From NCBI GenBank assembly GCA_951217055.1, contig OX578281.1, positions 29,451,101 to 29,515,100 of the forward strand: a stretch of 64,000 bases of DNA, read 5' to 3'. The notes below the pieces were generated by a model. That model ran no database searches. It was not told the DNA's origin and worked only from the letters and a program-made list of their open reading frames with translations. This DNA is from Gerris lacustris. Taxonomy: Eukaryota; Arthropoda; Insecta; Hemiptera; Gerridae. Shown here one piece after another: positions 1-63,770 of this stretch. Position 1 is the first letter of the stretch. Every line of letters starts with the position of its first letter. The position numbers and the translations under genes are program-made.

Positions 1-589
1 TGGCGTAAACAAAGCACGGAATTAACGTTATTGTAAAGCCACAGTCTGCCTCAAAAAAACCAAATCAACGCCACGAACCTTAACCTTAACATATAATTTC
101 CCTGTCGATCTCGGTGAGACGAATGAAAATTCTCTCGACTTCGACTTCGAACGCGTGGGTTTCACCCGTTCTGCTGAGCGCTGCCGCATCATGTGTTGGC
201 TCTTCATTTAACACTTTAGTTTGTTTTCGCATAAGTTCTATATCTTGAACTTTTCTGTTCGGTTATTAATATTTTCGTGTCAAGACGGTCACGTACACCG
301 ATCACCAACTGACCTTTCAAATCTCGACCCAAATACTTAACGAAATTACATGTCACGGCTAATTCGATTCGACTATAAACTCTCAAACTGATTTACCAAC
401 TTTTTGATCTCTCAAATGAAAGTTATATGTTTGAGTAACTTCTAACTATTCCTTAAGAAACATTTTTTTAAGGGTTTCTAACAATTCCTCAAACGGCCTT
501 TCCTACGACTTATGAGGTGACACTACATTTTTCAAAGTTTTGTAGACCTCTGGATCAATTAATAAAAACATTAATGCACTTTTTTGGTG

Positions 590-1121
590 CATTATTTTTA
601 AAAATCGGTCCGAGACAACTGAGACAAACTTTCTCTTATACGAGTTCATAATTACTTAGCCCAGTGTTTTCCATTTAATAGTTTTCGTATGTAAATTTAA
701 TTATTATTGAACATTTCATCAAGATTTGTCATAAAAATAACTTCTTCAGGGCGGGGAATCGTACCCGGGCTCTCTTTGTCCACGTTTTAAGCTATTTTAT
801 CCGGAACTAGATTTTTCCCAGGAAAAGGGCTTATATCGTTAGATTCGCATTTATGGACTACATTTTAGAATTTTTTAATCAAAATCGTCAGAGTTTTTGG
901 GGGTAGCGCCCCTAAATTTGGAGCTAAAATTCATTTCTCGATTTCGCCTCGGGGTATGATTTTTCTGAACATGTATGCCAAATTTCGTGAAAATCGGGCC
1001 AGTAGTTTAGGCTCCAGGCGTCTGCACAGACCACAGACAGATATTTTTTAAAAACCACTTTTTTGCACTCAGGGGACCTCAAAACGTGTAAATCCGTCAA
1101 AATCGATTTTTCGCACCATCG
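590..1121 (+). repeat. Dispersed repeat, copy A (inverted partner at 40419-40990)
   Basis: This stretch matches the reverse complement of 40419-40990 over its whole length. Shared blocks include tttttaaaaatcggtccgag, the pair gggggtagcgcccc, and aggggacctcaaaacgtgta. The divergence is moderate. The internal order (aaatcgg, tagttt, cagacagaca) is the same as in several shorter fragments in the window. The parent element is not identified. Confidence 0.75.
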
Positions 1122-2290
1122 CAATACTTTCTCTTTATTTGAGAAAATTAGATAGTAGTCTTAAAATGTTTATATAGTCAATTTAATTGATGGTAAAAGT
1201 TAGCAAGTGATTGGAATTCTTCGCTCATTGCTAAACTTTTATGACTTCAAAGTGTGCAGATTAGCAGATTAGGGTTTAGCAGAAGTCTTTTTATTTCATT
1301 CTCAAATAAAAATCCAGAGTACATCTCAATTAACAGAAAACAATACTGTGAAAAAAACACTCGTCAATTATGTCATGGTAAATTGAAATAAAACGAATAA
1401 GAGCCTGTATATGATAGTAAGGGTTTTTAAAATTTTTACAATACAAATGTAAATTTAGAGTTTTAAAGTAAAATAAGGTCATAATACTTTTGTTTGATCA
1501 TGGATTTTCAAGTTTTAAAAAAAAGGGTTATGTTTAAGGTTGGAGATAGAATATAATTACAGGTGTAGATGAGGGTTGAACCGAGGGAGGGGGGGATGAA
1601 GGGGGGCTAGCCGGGTGTATATTGATCCCCTCCTCCCTCTGCCTGACCTCACTAACACTAGCACACAACTCCCGCTACCACAGTTTTTTTTTAAAAACTC
1701 TTTGAGATATTTAATACACAGTGGGGGGAAGTCGGAACTAAACATCTGCATACAGATACCACTAATCCACAAAAATAAAAATCCCTCCGACAAACTCAAA
1801 CGAAAACTTTAAGTCCAATAATATCTAATTTAATTGATTTATAATTAAAATTATCGTCTGCTTGAAAGTGAAAGTCACACTAACTAAAAAATTTCAAACT
1901 TTACACAATGTTTGTTTGAAAATCTCACTATGTTTAAAAAACCATAGTGAGGGTTATTTGCCACAAATATTTTTTTGAAATGAATGTAATGAGTTTTCAT
2001 TTTGATTCCTTTCAATCGCTGGCTTACATTTACCATTAATTTAAATCGACCATATGAACATCTCAAAGGCTGCTATATCATTTTTTAAAATAATGCATTT
2101 AGCGAACTTTATACCTTTAGGCCGACGCTTATTAAAAAGTGTTCAACAGGTGATTTTTTTTTATTCTTTATTTTCAGTAAAATTCAGATTTATTTGTATT
2201 AGTATCTCATAAACTAGATTCTTCCAGGGAAAAGAACTTTATGGGTTAATTCGTTTTTAAATGTACACAAAGTAGAATATTACAAGCTTT

Positions 2291-2560
2291 TATTTCACTT
2301 GCAATGTTTGTATGTATGTATGTTCGGGTCAAATCTTGCAACTGAATTTTGAAGCAGTTATCCTCAACCGATTGAATTGAAATTTTGCATACACGTTTAG
2401 TTTGGATGACAATGCATGGTTTGCTAAGTGAAGTCATTCCAAATCTAATATGGCGGGTAGTTCAAGATGGTGGACTAGTTATCTTTTAAGCACGCCCATG
2501 ATATGGGTATCAAATGAAAGGGTTTGCTGAGAAGAATACGAATAGAAGCTTGTTTTTTAA
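2291..2560. repeat. Fragment of a dispersed element (gggtatcaaatgaaagg family)
   Basis: It contains tgtatgtatgtatgttcggg, a gaaattttgcatacacg block, a caagatggtggactagtta block and gggtatcaaatgaaaggg. The last motif recurs at 36843-36860 and, reversed, at 48537-48554, so it belongs to one or more related repeat families in this genome. There are no terminal repeats and no coding capacity. Confidence 0.5.
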
Positions 2561-2897
2561 AAATATTATTTTTATAATAAACTTAAAATATGATCAACTT
2601 ATTTTTAAACCAAAATCGTAATTTAAAAAAAAAAAAATTGTAAGAGTTTTTGGGGTACAGCGCTCCCCAAAATAATAAAAAAAACACGCGTATGAATTGT
2701 TGTTTGCTGAAAGGGACGATATAGGAGAGTACCCAAACTTCAAGACCTATCATAAGGACTTTAAAAAAAAGTTGTTAATATTTCAGAAATGTCTCTGTTG
2801 TGGTGTTTGTTTTCCCTGTCCCACATTAATGTTTTTCATGAATACATATCAACTATTACACCACACTGATTAATTTTTCGACGCCTATTGGACTTAA

Positions 2898-2946
2898 ACT
2901 ATAGTCTGTCAATTAGTGTGGCACATAGCTTCCTCGCGTACTTTTG
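2898..2946 (+). repeat. Short dispersed repeat (copy near 12915-12960)
   Basis: The motif attagtgtggcacatagctt followed by cctcgc recurs with a few changes at 12915-12960 in the same orientation. It is probably an end fragment of the same mobile element; nothing else can be said. Confidence 0.5.
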
Positions 2947-2991
2947 CGCACTTTAATGATTTTATACTTTTACAAACATTATTTTTAAATC

Positions 2992-3023
<32 letters not shown>

Positions 3024-3404
3024 ACATGAATAAAAGTAACAATTTAACGTGTGCATAGCCAGTTTAAATTGATGAGGGGCTTTCTGCGGGCAACTTTTAA
3101 CAAACTATTTAAATTTCTTAAAAATCAGATGAGTATTTTTAAAGATATAGGTGTAAATAAATGTAACAGTAGGCTATTTGTGATCTACCATATAAATTAT
3201 TGGAGATTATGGCTGTTTGCATATTATTTCTAATTGTACTAACACAAAAACGTTCAGACACAAAAAGGAAGTAATTTTTATTTTCACAGGAATAGAATTT
3301 ATTCCTTATTAGAAAATATTATTATTAGAATTTATTATTATTAGAAAATTTTCAAGGAAGAAGAGATGTCATACTAATAATAACCATAGCAACATATAAA
3401 TTAC

Positions 3405-3570
3405 AAACAGTGTTGCACATATTCTGACATAAATTTCATTAAAATCGGACGAGTAGTTTAGAATTTAGAAGATATGTTGGCTCGCAAAATTGTTGTATAA
3501 CGACAGAGAAACACCACACCAAACTTGTTCCCTGATGTCTGAAACGGATTGAAGTTCAGGAATTTTTGAA
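3405..3570. repeat. Degenerate dispersed repeat (aaaatcggacgagtagttt family)
   Basis: It contains ttcattaaaatcggacgagt, a ttggctcgcaaaat block and a ttccctgatgtctgaaacgg block. The same series of blocks recurs near 13830-13960 and 14080-14215, so these are three decayed copies of one family. Confidence 0.5.
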
Positions 3571-4941
3571 ATCATTGACATACAAATAATTTGTTCTTCA
3601 GAACGATGCTTTCCGTTACCTTTGGTAAGCTCGGAAGCAAAGTGACAAATTATCTTCTACTACTTTAATTATTTTATGAGAAATAAACCGATTTCGCTGC
3701 TTTAAACTGTTTTATTTGACAAAAACACATATCTATTAAACTTGTTTTATCATCTTGCTAAACCGTTTAGAGATTTGATCAAACCAATAGTATATTGTTT
3801 CAGAAATATGGTAAATCAAGATTACATTTAGTCATCTCTCGAGTTCTGATTAAAATTCTAGTAATTTGATCAAGTTACCAATTTTAATCATGACCCTGTG
3901 ACGTATATAACATTGTACACCTTTGTGTAGAACCTAGTTAATTTCAAGAAAAGGTTATTCAAGTAAGCGAAAATGTACCTAATATAAAAAAAGGGACGGA
4001 GTTGGAGTAATTTTTCACCTCGGTTGCTTGAAGGAAAAAGGGTGCTTTGAGGTAAAGAGTGTAACAAACTATATAGAATACCACCACTGAAGGGCTTCAA
4101 GGAGGTCAAATAAATCTGGCTGGGAGGATTTATGTACTGTAGGAGCATAGATCACTTGGAAATACATGACACTAACATCTCCCCCCGCGGTGCAGGGACC
4201 GTAGAAACGTACCGAGTTCGCATACATCATGCCGCTAAACCTTAACCGTAGTCACAAGCAAACTATATAACGTTGTATATATAATATATCCAGAGGATGT
4301 TCTCATCCGTTTCTAACCGGAGGCAGGTCGGACTATAGCGTTATTATTCACCCTTAACATAATAAGAATTTCCCCCTTTTTTTTTCTTGTTGGTTTTTCC
4401 GTGCAGCGTGTAGGGATGGAAAAACCCTTATTCCTGGTAACTTGTAAATAAATCATTACTGGTTTATTTCGTCCAAAAAAAACCCTTCTTTCCTGGCACC
4501 TTAACAATAATTAAATGGATAGAAAGGCAAGAATGCTACAAAATATAAAAATAATTTATTTTATCAAAATTAAAGAAATACGAGTACACATCGAAGATTA
4601 TATTTTAGCGTAAAACTTTAAGTGTAACTATTGCTCACAAACCTATTGTTCAAAATTATCGTAATAATTAAAGAAAAAACAAAGAAATACAAATTATAAT
4701 TAAAAAATAATTAAAATTAATAATGGGGATCAGATTGGACATGGTTAATTATTAACTTTATGAATTATATACTATGTTATATGATTTAAACGTAATATTA
4801 TATTATTTATACACTAGGCATCGCGTGGCTCTATCATTGAAGCGAGCGTATAGTAATAAATATCTATTGAATATTGAAAAATTAGATAATCATGAATCAT
4901 GATGAGTTGATAGAAAAAGGATATGATAATTGATATGTACA

Positions 4942-5881
4942 AGGCTAAAAACACACGAGGCGGTTTCCGTCGAGTCGGCTGCCGAGTCGGCTACGGCGCG
5001 TCTCAATTCACACGAGGCGGTCCTGCCGAGTCTGCAGCCGATTCGGCGAGCCGACTCGTTATTTATTTAATAAATTAAATTCTCTATTCCATCGTAATAT
5101 TATACTTGCACAAATATATATGAAAAATACATGTATGTGTAATAAAACAGACAAAAATGCGTATATGAAATAAATAAAAAAGAAAAACATGTACATGGTA
5201 AAAAAAAAAGAAAAAAAAAGAAAAGTGCACTCCAAAAAAAGCTAAGAAGGCTTATGTTACTCTGGCTTATGTTTTGAAAAAGAATAAATTCTTTTAAAGA
5301 AAAAACTGAAATTAATGAAAACACTTAAAATAAAATAAATAATAATAAAAATGAGGAAGTAAAAGTAACTTCAAAGAAAATTTGAAGTAAGTTTAAAATT
5401 AAAATGCCAGTTGCCTTCTACCGTGGTCCAGAGTGCTAATAACTATGGATTCTGATGAGGAGTTTTTAGTTATTTTAGGCTTAGCATACTTAACGTCAAG
5501 AAGGAGAAAAAAAGAAAAATATGGGTTCACCAGATAGTTAAAGATAGAAATGAAACAAGTTTATTTTACTTTTTATACCGGCCCTAAATACTTACGTATT
5601 TGGATGAAAAACAGCGACAAAAACGAGTGGTTTGGCTGCCGACTGCTTTGCCGAGTGTAGTTAAAGGCACGTGTGAACTGTTGTATTGGACACAATGAAA
5701 TGATAAGACGCGACGGCAATAAAACCGAGGCGGTGTCGAGAGAAAACGAGGCAACGCTCGGCTGCCGAGCGGTTCTTCTGTACGTGTGTTTTAACTGATA
5801 AGAATCCATGCCTCCAGAGGACGAGTCGACCGTCGACTCGGCAGTCGACTCGGCGGAAACCGCCTCGTGTGTTTTTAGCCT
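4942..5881. mobile_element. Non-autonomous DNA transposon with long terminal inverted repeats
   Basis: The first 28 bp (4942-4969, starting aggctaaaaacacacgaggc) are the perfect reverse complement of the last 28 bp (5854-5881). The similarity continues inward for about 20 bp with scattered mismatches. The subterminal DNA is built from palindromic gccgagtcggc-like units, far more GC-rich than the surroundings, and the centre is AT-rich. No transposase is encoded. The 940-bp size, perfect ends and GC-rich ends indicate a MITE-like element. The superfamily is not assigned because the target duplication is unclear. Confidence 0.85.
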
Positions 5882-6199
5882 AAGGGAACCACCCTGCATT
5901 CTTACTATTCCTCTAACCACTAACCACACATCTCCTTTTTAATTATTGTGAAATGTATGACGATGTATATGAAGTTTTATTATAATCGTTGCGTTAGAAC
6001 GTAATATATCGGTAGAAACGTTGTTTCCTCTACCTTAAACGTTTAGGTCCGCTTTAATAGTTTTAACGATCTTTATTAATTCATAGCGGTGTCGCTGTTG
6101 GTTTTACTACAAAATTTTATTTGAAAAAAATGTTTGTCTCATCGAATAGATAAAGTTAAATTTTTTTCCTGTCCTAAAATTCCAATTTTAATTTTGAAG

Positions 6200-6360
6200 C
6201 GCACGTTTACGCGAGCGTTGGGCAGACAACGTTGTCCAACGAACTCGTCCTGAGCATTGGTAAAATGAACATGTGTACCAAATTTCATCAAAATCGGTCA
6301 ATTTATACTCAAGTTATCGTCGTACGTTTCAGACACACAGACAGACACGGAGCATATTAC
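6200..6360. repeat. Degenerate dispersed repeat flanking a MITE
   Basis: The blocks accaaatttcatcaaaatcg and ttcagacacacagacagaca have the same series of motifs as the repeat copies near 960-1050 and 40500-40600. It directly abuts the GC-rich foldback element at 6372-6648. Confidence 0.5.
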
Positions 6361-6371
6361 GTTAAATGTAG

Positions 6372-6648
6372 AGGCCCCTCCAGACTCTCGCGAAGTTGCC
6401 CGAAGTCGGGCGAGGAACGAGAATGTGGAGGGGTTGCTCGTGGTTCCTCGGGGGTCCTTTCCTCGCCTCGCCCGACTTCGCTTCAGAGGCGGTTTTTTGG
6501 CCCGAGTCAGAGGGGACGCGAGGAACATTGAGTCATGGCAATGAGGTGCTCGCCACGCAGGGCGGGAGTGTGGATGCGACTACTTCGCCTCGGGTATTCT
6601 CGCCGAGTTTCATCGGCGAGGATACTCCGCGAGAGTGTCGAGGGGCCT
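6372..6648. mobile_element. GC-rich foldback MITE, 277 bp
   Basis: The ends aggcccctccagactctcgc (6372-6391) and gcgagagtgtcgaggggcct (6629-6648) are inverted copies with about two mismatches. The interior is a dense set of gcccgaagtcgggcg, cgccgag and cgaggaac palindromes, so the whole unit can fold. It is the most GC-rich stretch in an otherwise AT-rich window. The reading frames crossing it are by-products of the GC content, not genes. Confidence 0.75.
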
Positions 6649-8199
6649 TTAGGAAACTCGCTACGCTCGCGTCAACTACTCTGAGGTAGTGGTGATAAAA
6701 TAGCCAGTTTTATGCAAGCCCTAATTTTTAAATGAGCAAACTGGGCATTTGCCCAGGGCCCCGGTTTTAGAGAGGCGCCCAAAAATCCGTTACTCTCGAA
6801 AAGCGCCGTTCTTTTTTTACTTTTCGAATTCCAGAAACTCGGAAGAAGAATCCCCCCCCCCCAAAAAAATTCTCTTTCCAGGATGCCATGTGGTTTTGTG
6901 TCCATAAAGTCTGACCTGTGATGACAGACATATTACAAGAAACAGTTAAGCCCAATTTTTGTTTTCTTAATGGATGAAGTGAAAATGTATCCAAAAATTT
7001 CCAATTCTGATAAGCATTTAGACAAAACTTTAATTGCAGGTATGCTGTAGATACAATATAAAACCTTATAACACTATGATCGATCTTCAAAATTTTTTAA
7101 CCTCTCGAATCTTGTTGGTGTTTTGTGTTGCCTCCTATAAGCGTGTTATGCGTTATGCGGGGTTTTTAAAGAATCTCGATTAAAAATTTAAGGATCAAAA
7201 GCAACAGTTTATTAATTTGCCGTTTTAGCTCAGCTACTCAAATTAAGAGTGTAAAGTATTCATGGTAATAGAGATATTTTTTTCTCTCGAAATTATCTTT
7301 TTATGACTTTTTTTTTCTTTTAACAACTTCCCTCTCTCTCAACAAAGAGAGGAAATCATAGTATCAAAATATTTCTCGTTTATAAAAGTCGGCTTTATCG
7401 TTTAAAACTTTTTAGGGCCTGGACTTGTTTTTTTTTCTCATTTGTTCTTTACCTATTAAAGACTAGTTTGAGTGAGTTGAGGGAGGGGGGGGGGAGATAA
7501 AAAATGTAACTGAGTGGTATAAAAGACTTGGGCAGACTTAGCTTTTCATCTCCGTTATATTGGACTAGTTCCCTCGACCTCCCACAAGAGTTTTTCTATT
7601 GCAAAAAAGTTTTTGATGAGGTCTAGATCTTGCCTTGGTACAAAGTACAAGACTTGTGCTTTGCTCGTTTTAAATAAATAAACATTTTTTACAAAGACCT
7701 TTTAGCTTGTCTTTACTTAGCAATTCTATTTAGAGTGATGAATTTTCTTTTCTTTATTATTTATTTCGTACTTTTTCTTTACCCCTACTTGATTGCGTAA
7801 AGTGCGTGCAAAATTTGAAATATCTAGCATCAATAACTTATTGTATGTCCAGGTAGCGCCATTGCCCTCTTAAGTGATAGTTGTAATAATCCGTGGACTA
7901 CACAACAGCCTGTGAACAGTTTGGGTCTATCAAAGAGCTTATAACTATGTAGATAAGATAAAATAAGGTATTTGCAAGATGTCAAAATCATGAGCTCTCA
8001 TTGGATCTCCCACCCGTTTTTTGATTTTCCCTCACTTTCAAAAATGATTATGGATTACACAGGTTTGGCATGTTGTTCTTCATCAATCGAGTTCTAGTAG
8101 CTATTGAGCCCTCTTAAGAATTGTTAATGTTGATGATCTATTTATATTTTAACTGTCTATAAGATCTAACATGTGTGTGTTTTGTATTTTTTGTCACAG

Positions 8200-59362
<51,163 letters not shown>

Positions 59363-59364
59363 AC

Positions 59365-61750
59365 GTAAGTTAATTCATGTAAGTTTGCAATTTTCTGTCT
59401 TATCTAATATTTTGGATTATTAATATTGCTTTGTATCTCTTATAAAGCTTCCCTCTTACACATTCTCCAAATCTGAAAGTGTAGAACTATATCGTCTCAG
59501 CCTCTAATCAAGCTAAACCAGGGGTTGGTAACCCGTTGCCCCTGGTGGATTTTTAATGGGTCCTCACTGTGTCTTCTTGAAAAATGATTTGCAATGAATC
59601 AAAAAATAAATATAAAGATTCGTTACATTACCCTTATTAATCACATTTGTACTTTTCTTGCCCCTTATATTAAAAGTTCCTTTTTTTGAGTTGATAAGGG
59701 TGAAAAATAAAAATTAGACTTTCTTTTGTAGGGAATTAAATTTAAAAATATAATGTAAACCATTTTAAAGCATAGTTACTCGCTAGTTATAGCATATAAA
59801 ATACAATATAATTTAAATCCATATAATTTAGTTTATAGCATTTAAAATCGTAATTAATAAGTTTTTTGTTTTGTTATTTTATAAACCTGTGCTTTTTAAG
59901 TCCACTTTATGCAAAGCCATGGATGTGTTTTAGATTGTGATTTAACATAGCCTTGTGATTTATTTATTATGAAAATATAATACAGAGTTCTGTATTACAA
60001 TTTAAGAATGATTAATAAATATACTGCAGTAACATTAATTATATCAATGCTACTTTGAACTTTTATCTACTCGAAAAAAAAAAAACAATTAGAATAATTA
60101 CACAAAATTAAACAATAAAAATAACAATTAAGAACTGAATTAAACTATAAATAACAACAAAATACAATAAATAACTCCAAAAACAATAATCACCTACTAT
60201 ATTAATATTCTATGTAATAGCATAACCTTACGTAAATCAAAATTACATTTGATCTTAATTGATATCAAGGTTAAAATAAATTATTATTTGTCTTGTTACT
60301 TATAATGACTCTTGATAGTTACAGAATCAAGTTCATCCTTTTGATACTTATTAGCTTAATTAAACGTGCGTAAGTGAGTCCTTCATTTCAGGGACTTTTC
60401 AGAGATATTTGTGTTTGAAATGCAGGAAAAGAATGGAAATTTTGTAATAGTAGATACATATTATTATTCTTTTCCTACACTTCAAGACCATTAAATTGAT
60501 GTATAACATGCAATGCTGACTATCATCTTTTTGTTTAGACATCCACCATCTTTAAAATATTCCTTATTAAATTAAGTGTGACATTTCCAAAAACTGTACA
60601 GTTGTCAGATTGCTGAGATGCAACTATGTGCCAAATTTTGTTCAAGTTGGTCAATTTTTACACCAGTTAGACAACCAATTATTGTTAGACAAACACACAG
60701 ACTTTTAAAATCCCGTCTCTGAAATAATTTTAAAGCTTTTGATGAGTCGAGAAAGAAAGTATACTTATTATAACATTATTTTTGGAATGACTGCCACAAA
60801 TGGCCGGAAACACAATATGTAGAGTTTTTTTTAAAGTAATTTGTCATGTTGTATATTAAATTAAAGGAATTTTTGAGTAAGGTAGTGATTATTATACATC
60901 CTAAATATGTGAGTTCCGACTGCAGTGCATTACTAGTAAGAGAAGGTTCAAAGTTACAGAATTTTCATCCAGTATATTGATATTGTGTGTGATTGGCTCA
61001 GTTTTACATTATGTAATTTCTAAATTTAATACTTTCAACTTCTCAACATCACTTCACATGTTTTTTATTGAATGAGAAATTAAAAACAATTTCATTCCAT
61101 GAAATGGTAACCGTGGCATTGAACATTAACCGCAAACACATACTGCTCGTGTAAGTGTTTGATAAACCACTTTTCTGGATTAATCGGAGATCAACTGAAT
61201 TTCCCTACAGTATTCTGATGTTGTACAAGTGTAATTTTACATTAATCAAGTTCTAAAAGTTACTCAGTTGTAGCAACTCACATCACTTCTATTGCTTTTG
61301 TTGCGAGGTCATTTTTTTTTTATAGAGAAAAAGAAAACGATGAGGTGGGAACAGTGGTGTTGTGCGTGTTGGATGAAACATATTTGTGGTTTAGTGACAG
61401 TTCAATGAGTTTTTAGTGTAATATGGATGAATCAATATCGAAGTATAATAATGGCTCATCCCTCATCCCTAGGTGGATTGAACAAGAGAAAAATCCTTTT
61501 TTTTTAGATAAAATTTAACAGAATATTAAGCTTTTTTAAAAAAATTAAAACAAAGATTTTTTTTTAATGGTTGCTTAATATATTGAAGAGAGAAATTATT
61601 TAAGACTTAACAAATTTTCTAAATAAAATGTATACTTTATTAATTTAATATATTTTTGGAAATTAAGGGATAGAATAATAATAATTTCTTATACACTGTA
61701 ATTTCCTCTCTTTTATTAATTATTAATATATTTTTTTTTTTACTTTTCAG
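59365..61750 (+). other. CanA: Probable 3'-UTR intron
   Basis: AC|gtaagt at 59365 is near-consensus, with a second donor AT|gtaagt 14 bp on (59379). The matching acceptor may be a long T tract plus tacttttcag ending at 61750. Because the stop is within a few bases of the junction, nonsense-mediated decay would not be triggered. Direct read-through into a UTR is the alternative. Confidence 0.5.
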
Positions 61751-61793
61751 GTCAAATAATTTTGCTTATCACTATGAAAAAAATATAATTGAA

Positions 61794-61799
61794 AATAAA
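61794..61799 (+). terminator. CanA: Candidate poly(A) signal AATAAA
   Basis: First AATAAA after the proposed UTR acceptor at 61750. It is one of many in this AT-rich tail, so its use is uncertain. Confidence 0.2.
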
Positions 61800-62413
61800 G
61801 AAAAAATCTGAAAAAAATAAGGATTAAAAAAATTCTTCAATTTCACATTTCTAAGGTTAAATATATGTATATATATATTTCAATTTTTAAAAAAAATATA
61901 TATATACATATAAAAAGTACTATATATATAAATATATAATATAATAATATATATTTTTCAATTTGTTCAATTCAATTAAATAAATATAATAATAAATAAA
62001 TTTTAAAACAATTCAAGTGTTATGTTGTAAAAAAAAAAATAAATATATATATATAAAATGAAATTTAAATAATAAAATTACAAAAGAAAAAAGAATATAA
62101 TTATAAATGAATAAAAATTTCCATAATATAATTTACAAAAAAATGATGTTTGTGCGTCTGTCAAGATGTCCTAAAAGTTTGTAGTAAATTTGTGGACAAT
62201 GACTATTATTCATCCTTAAAATTGGTGACATCTAATTAAAAGCTTTATGGATTATTAACGTCCCTGTCCCTTTTACCCCCCTGGCTTGTGTGCTTGTATG
62301 CGCGCCTAACTCAGCTGGACTGAGAGAGAGAAAATAAATAAATTTAATAACAAATATGCCCATCGCACTGCATCTTTTTTTAATAATAATAATGAGAATG
62401 ATAATAAAAAGGA

Positions 62414-62436
62414 ATATATATATACATATATACATG

Positions 62437-62506
<70 letters not shown>
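62414..62506. repeat. (TA)n / TACA microsatellite
   Basis: A TA run with a few interrupting catg/aca units, about 93 bp. The 120-codon frame across it is simply the YIYIYI translation of the repeat. Confidence 0.95.
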
Positions 62507-62513
<7 letters not shown>

Positions 62514-63179
62514 AATAATTATAAAAAAAATAATATAATATAAATCCAAAATAAAAAAACCTTTTTGAATCTCATTCATCCTCTTTTTATACATCTATAT
62601 ATATATACATAAATCTATTAAAACAAATAACTATATATTATTAAATTTTTATTTTTCCATCTTTTAATTTTTTTCATTTCCATTTTTCTTCATCTTTAAA
62701 TTTCTATATAAGAAATAAACAAGCTTTGGAATGAAAAATAAAAGTTTTAGAATATACAAATTAAAAATTTTATTAAAAAGAATTAATTAAAACTGGCTAT
62801 ACAACTCAACTTTTGCTATATTTCGAACATATTTCTCATATACAGCTTCTCATAATGTATTTTCTTCTTTATCGTTTTTGTATTTTAAAAGAAGCATTTA
62901 TGTTAAAATGAAAGCTTCAACGGAATCAAAAAAGTTAAGACACGGAAGATATTACCACAATTTTTGATTATGAAGTTTGACCTGGCTAAATATTATTCTG
63001 TTCATAGTTGATTGTTAAAATGACTGATTTATTAATTTTTATTATTTTATTAATTATCTTCTTTTTTTTCTTTCAAAAAGATTTTTTTGATTTCATATAT
63101 CTCATAGATTTTTTTCATAATTTGTCAAAGTAATCGGGGAAGAAAAATGCTATTTTTGGATTAAGAATATTCAACAAAG

Positions 63180-63770
63180 GAGCTGTACTTCAAAATAATA
63201 TTTATCAGCTTTAATTCCAAATAACAGGAGCAAAAGCAGATTTCTAGATAATACATCAAATGCAGCTGTAATTCCAAAAGAAATATTGGCTTGAAGCTAT
63301 AATTCCAAATAAAACGCAAGCAGTTGTAATTTCAAAAGATATTGGTAAGGAGCTGTAATTCCAAAGCAACTGTAGCTCCAAAGAATATAAGGTCACCTCT
63401 AAAACCTAGGTCTAAACATCGGTGGTGAGTTCAAATCCCAGAGAGTTGAGACATGTTTCACACTGATGCATCGTTGAGACGAGTAAAGTGGCTGGAACCC
63501 CCTTCCTGTAAATAACCTTTGCTGTTAATGAGGACGTAAAAAAACACTAGCAAGTAGCTACATCTCTAAAGACTGCTAGAAAGCAGCTGTAATATCAAAT
63601 ACGTTAGCAAGGTAATGTAATTCCAAATATCACTACCGCGCTGCTGTATTTCCAAAAAATATAGGTTTGCTACTTTAATATCAAATACTATTAGCAAGCC
63701 CTATTTCAAATAACACTAGCAAGCTGCTAGTGCTCTGCTGAAATTTCAAACGCTATTTAGCAGATTCACT
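63180..63770 (+). repeat. Degenerate 35-40-bp tandem array interrupted by an insertion
   Basis: Variants of agctgtaattccaaa with a following ta-rich or agcaag spacer recur throughout 63180-63390 and again in 63541-63770. The interval between is the SINE-like insertion at 63391-63540. Confidence 0.75.
63391..63540 (+). mobile_element. SINE-like insertion in the tandem array
   Basis: It contains a B-box match gagttcaaatccc (63427-63439), followed by a GC-richer body (gttgagacgagtaaagtggc, then ctggaaccccctt). It differs sharply from the surrounding repeat units. No A-tail duplication was verified. Confidence 0.5.

Larger units (their letters stand above)
1..8199. other. Upstream calcineurin A intron, no coding sequence recognised
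   Basis: No exon of the N-terminal phosphatase domain (GDxHG, HGGLSP and similar motifs) is visible. The stretch is AT-rich and holds repeat debris: a dispersed repeat at 590-1121, a T run at 2999-3023, foldback elements at 4942-5881 and 6372-6648, a GC-rich fragment near 6740-6860 and a half-MITE just past the first exon. It is inferred to be a single intron of more than 8.2 kb. Confidence 0.75.

Noticed and set aside
6232..6689. Overlapping ~100-codon frames on both strands
   Set aside because: They coincide with the GC-rich foldback element, where stops are rare by composition.
62232..62594. 120-codon frame rich in Ile and Tyr
   Set aside because: It is the translation of a TA microsatellite.
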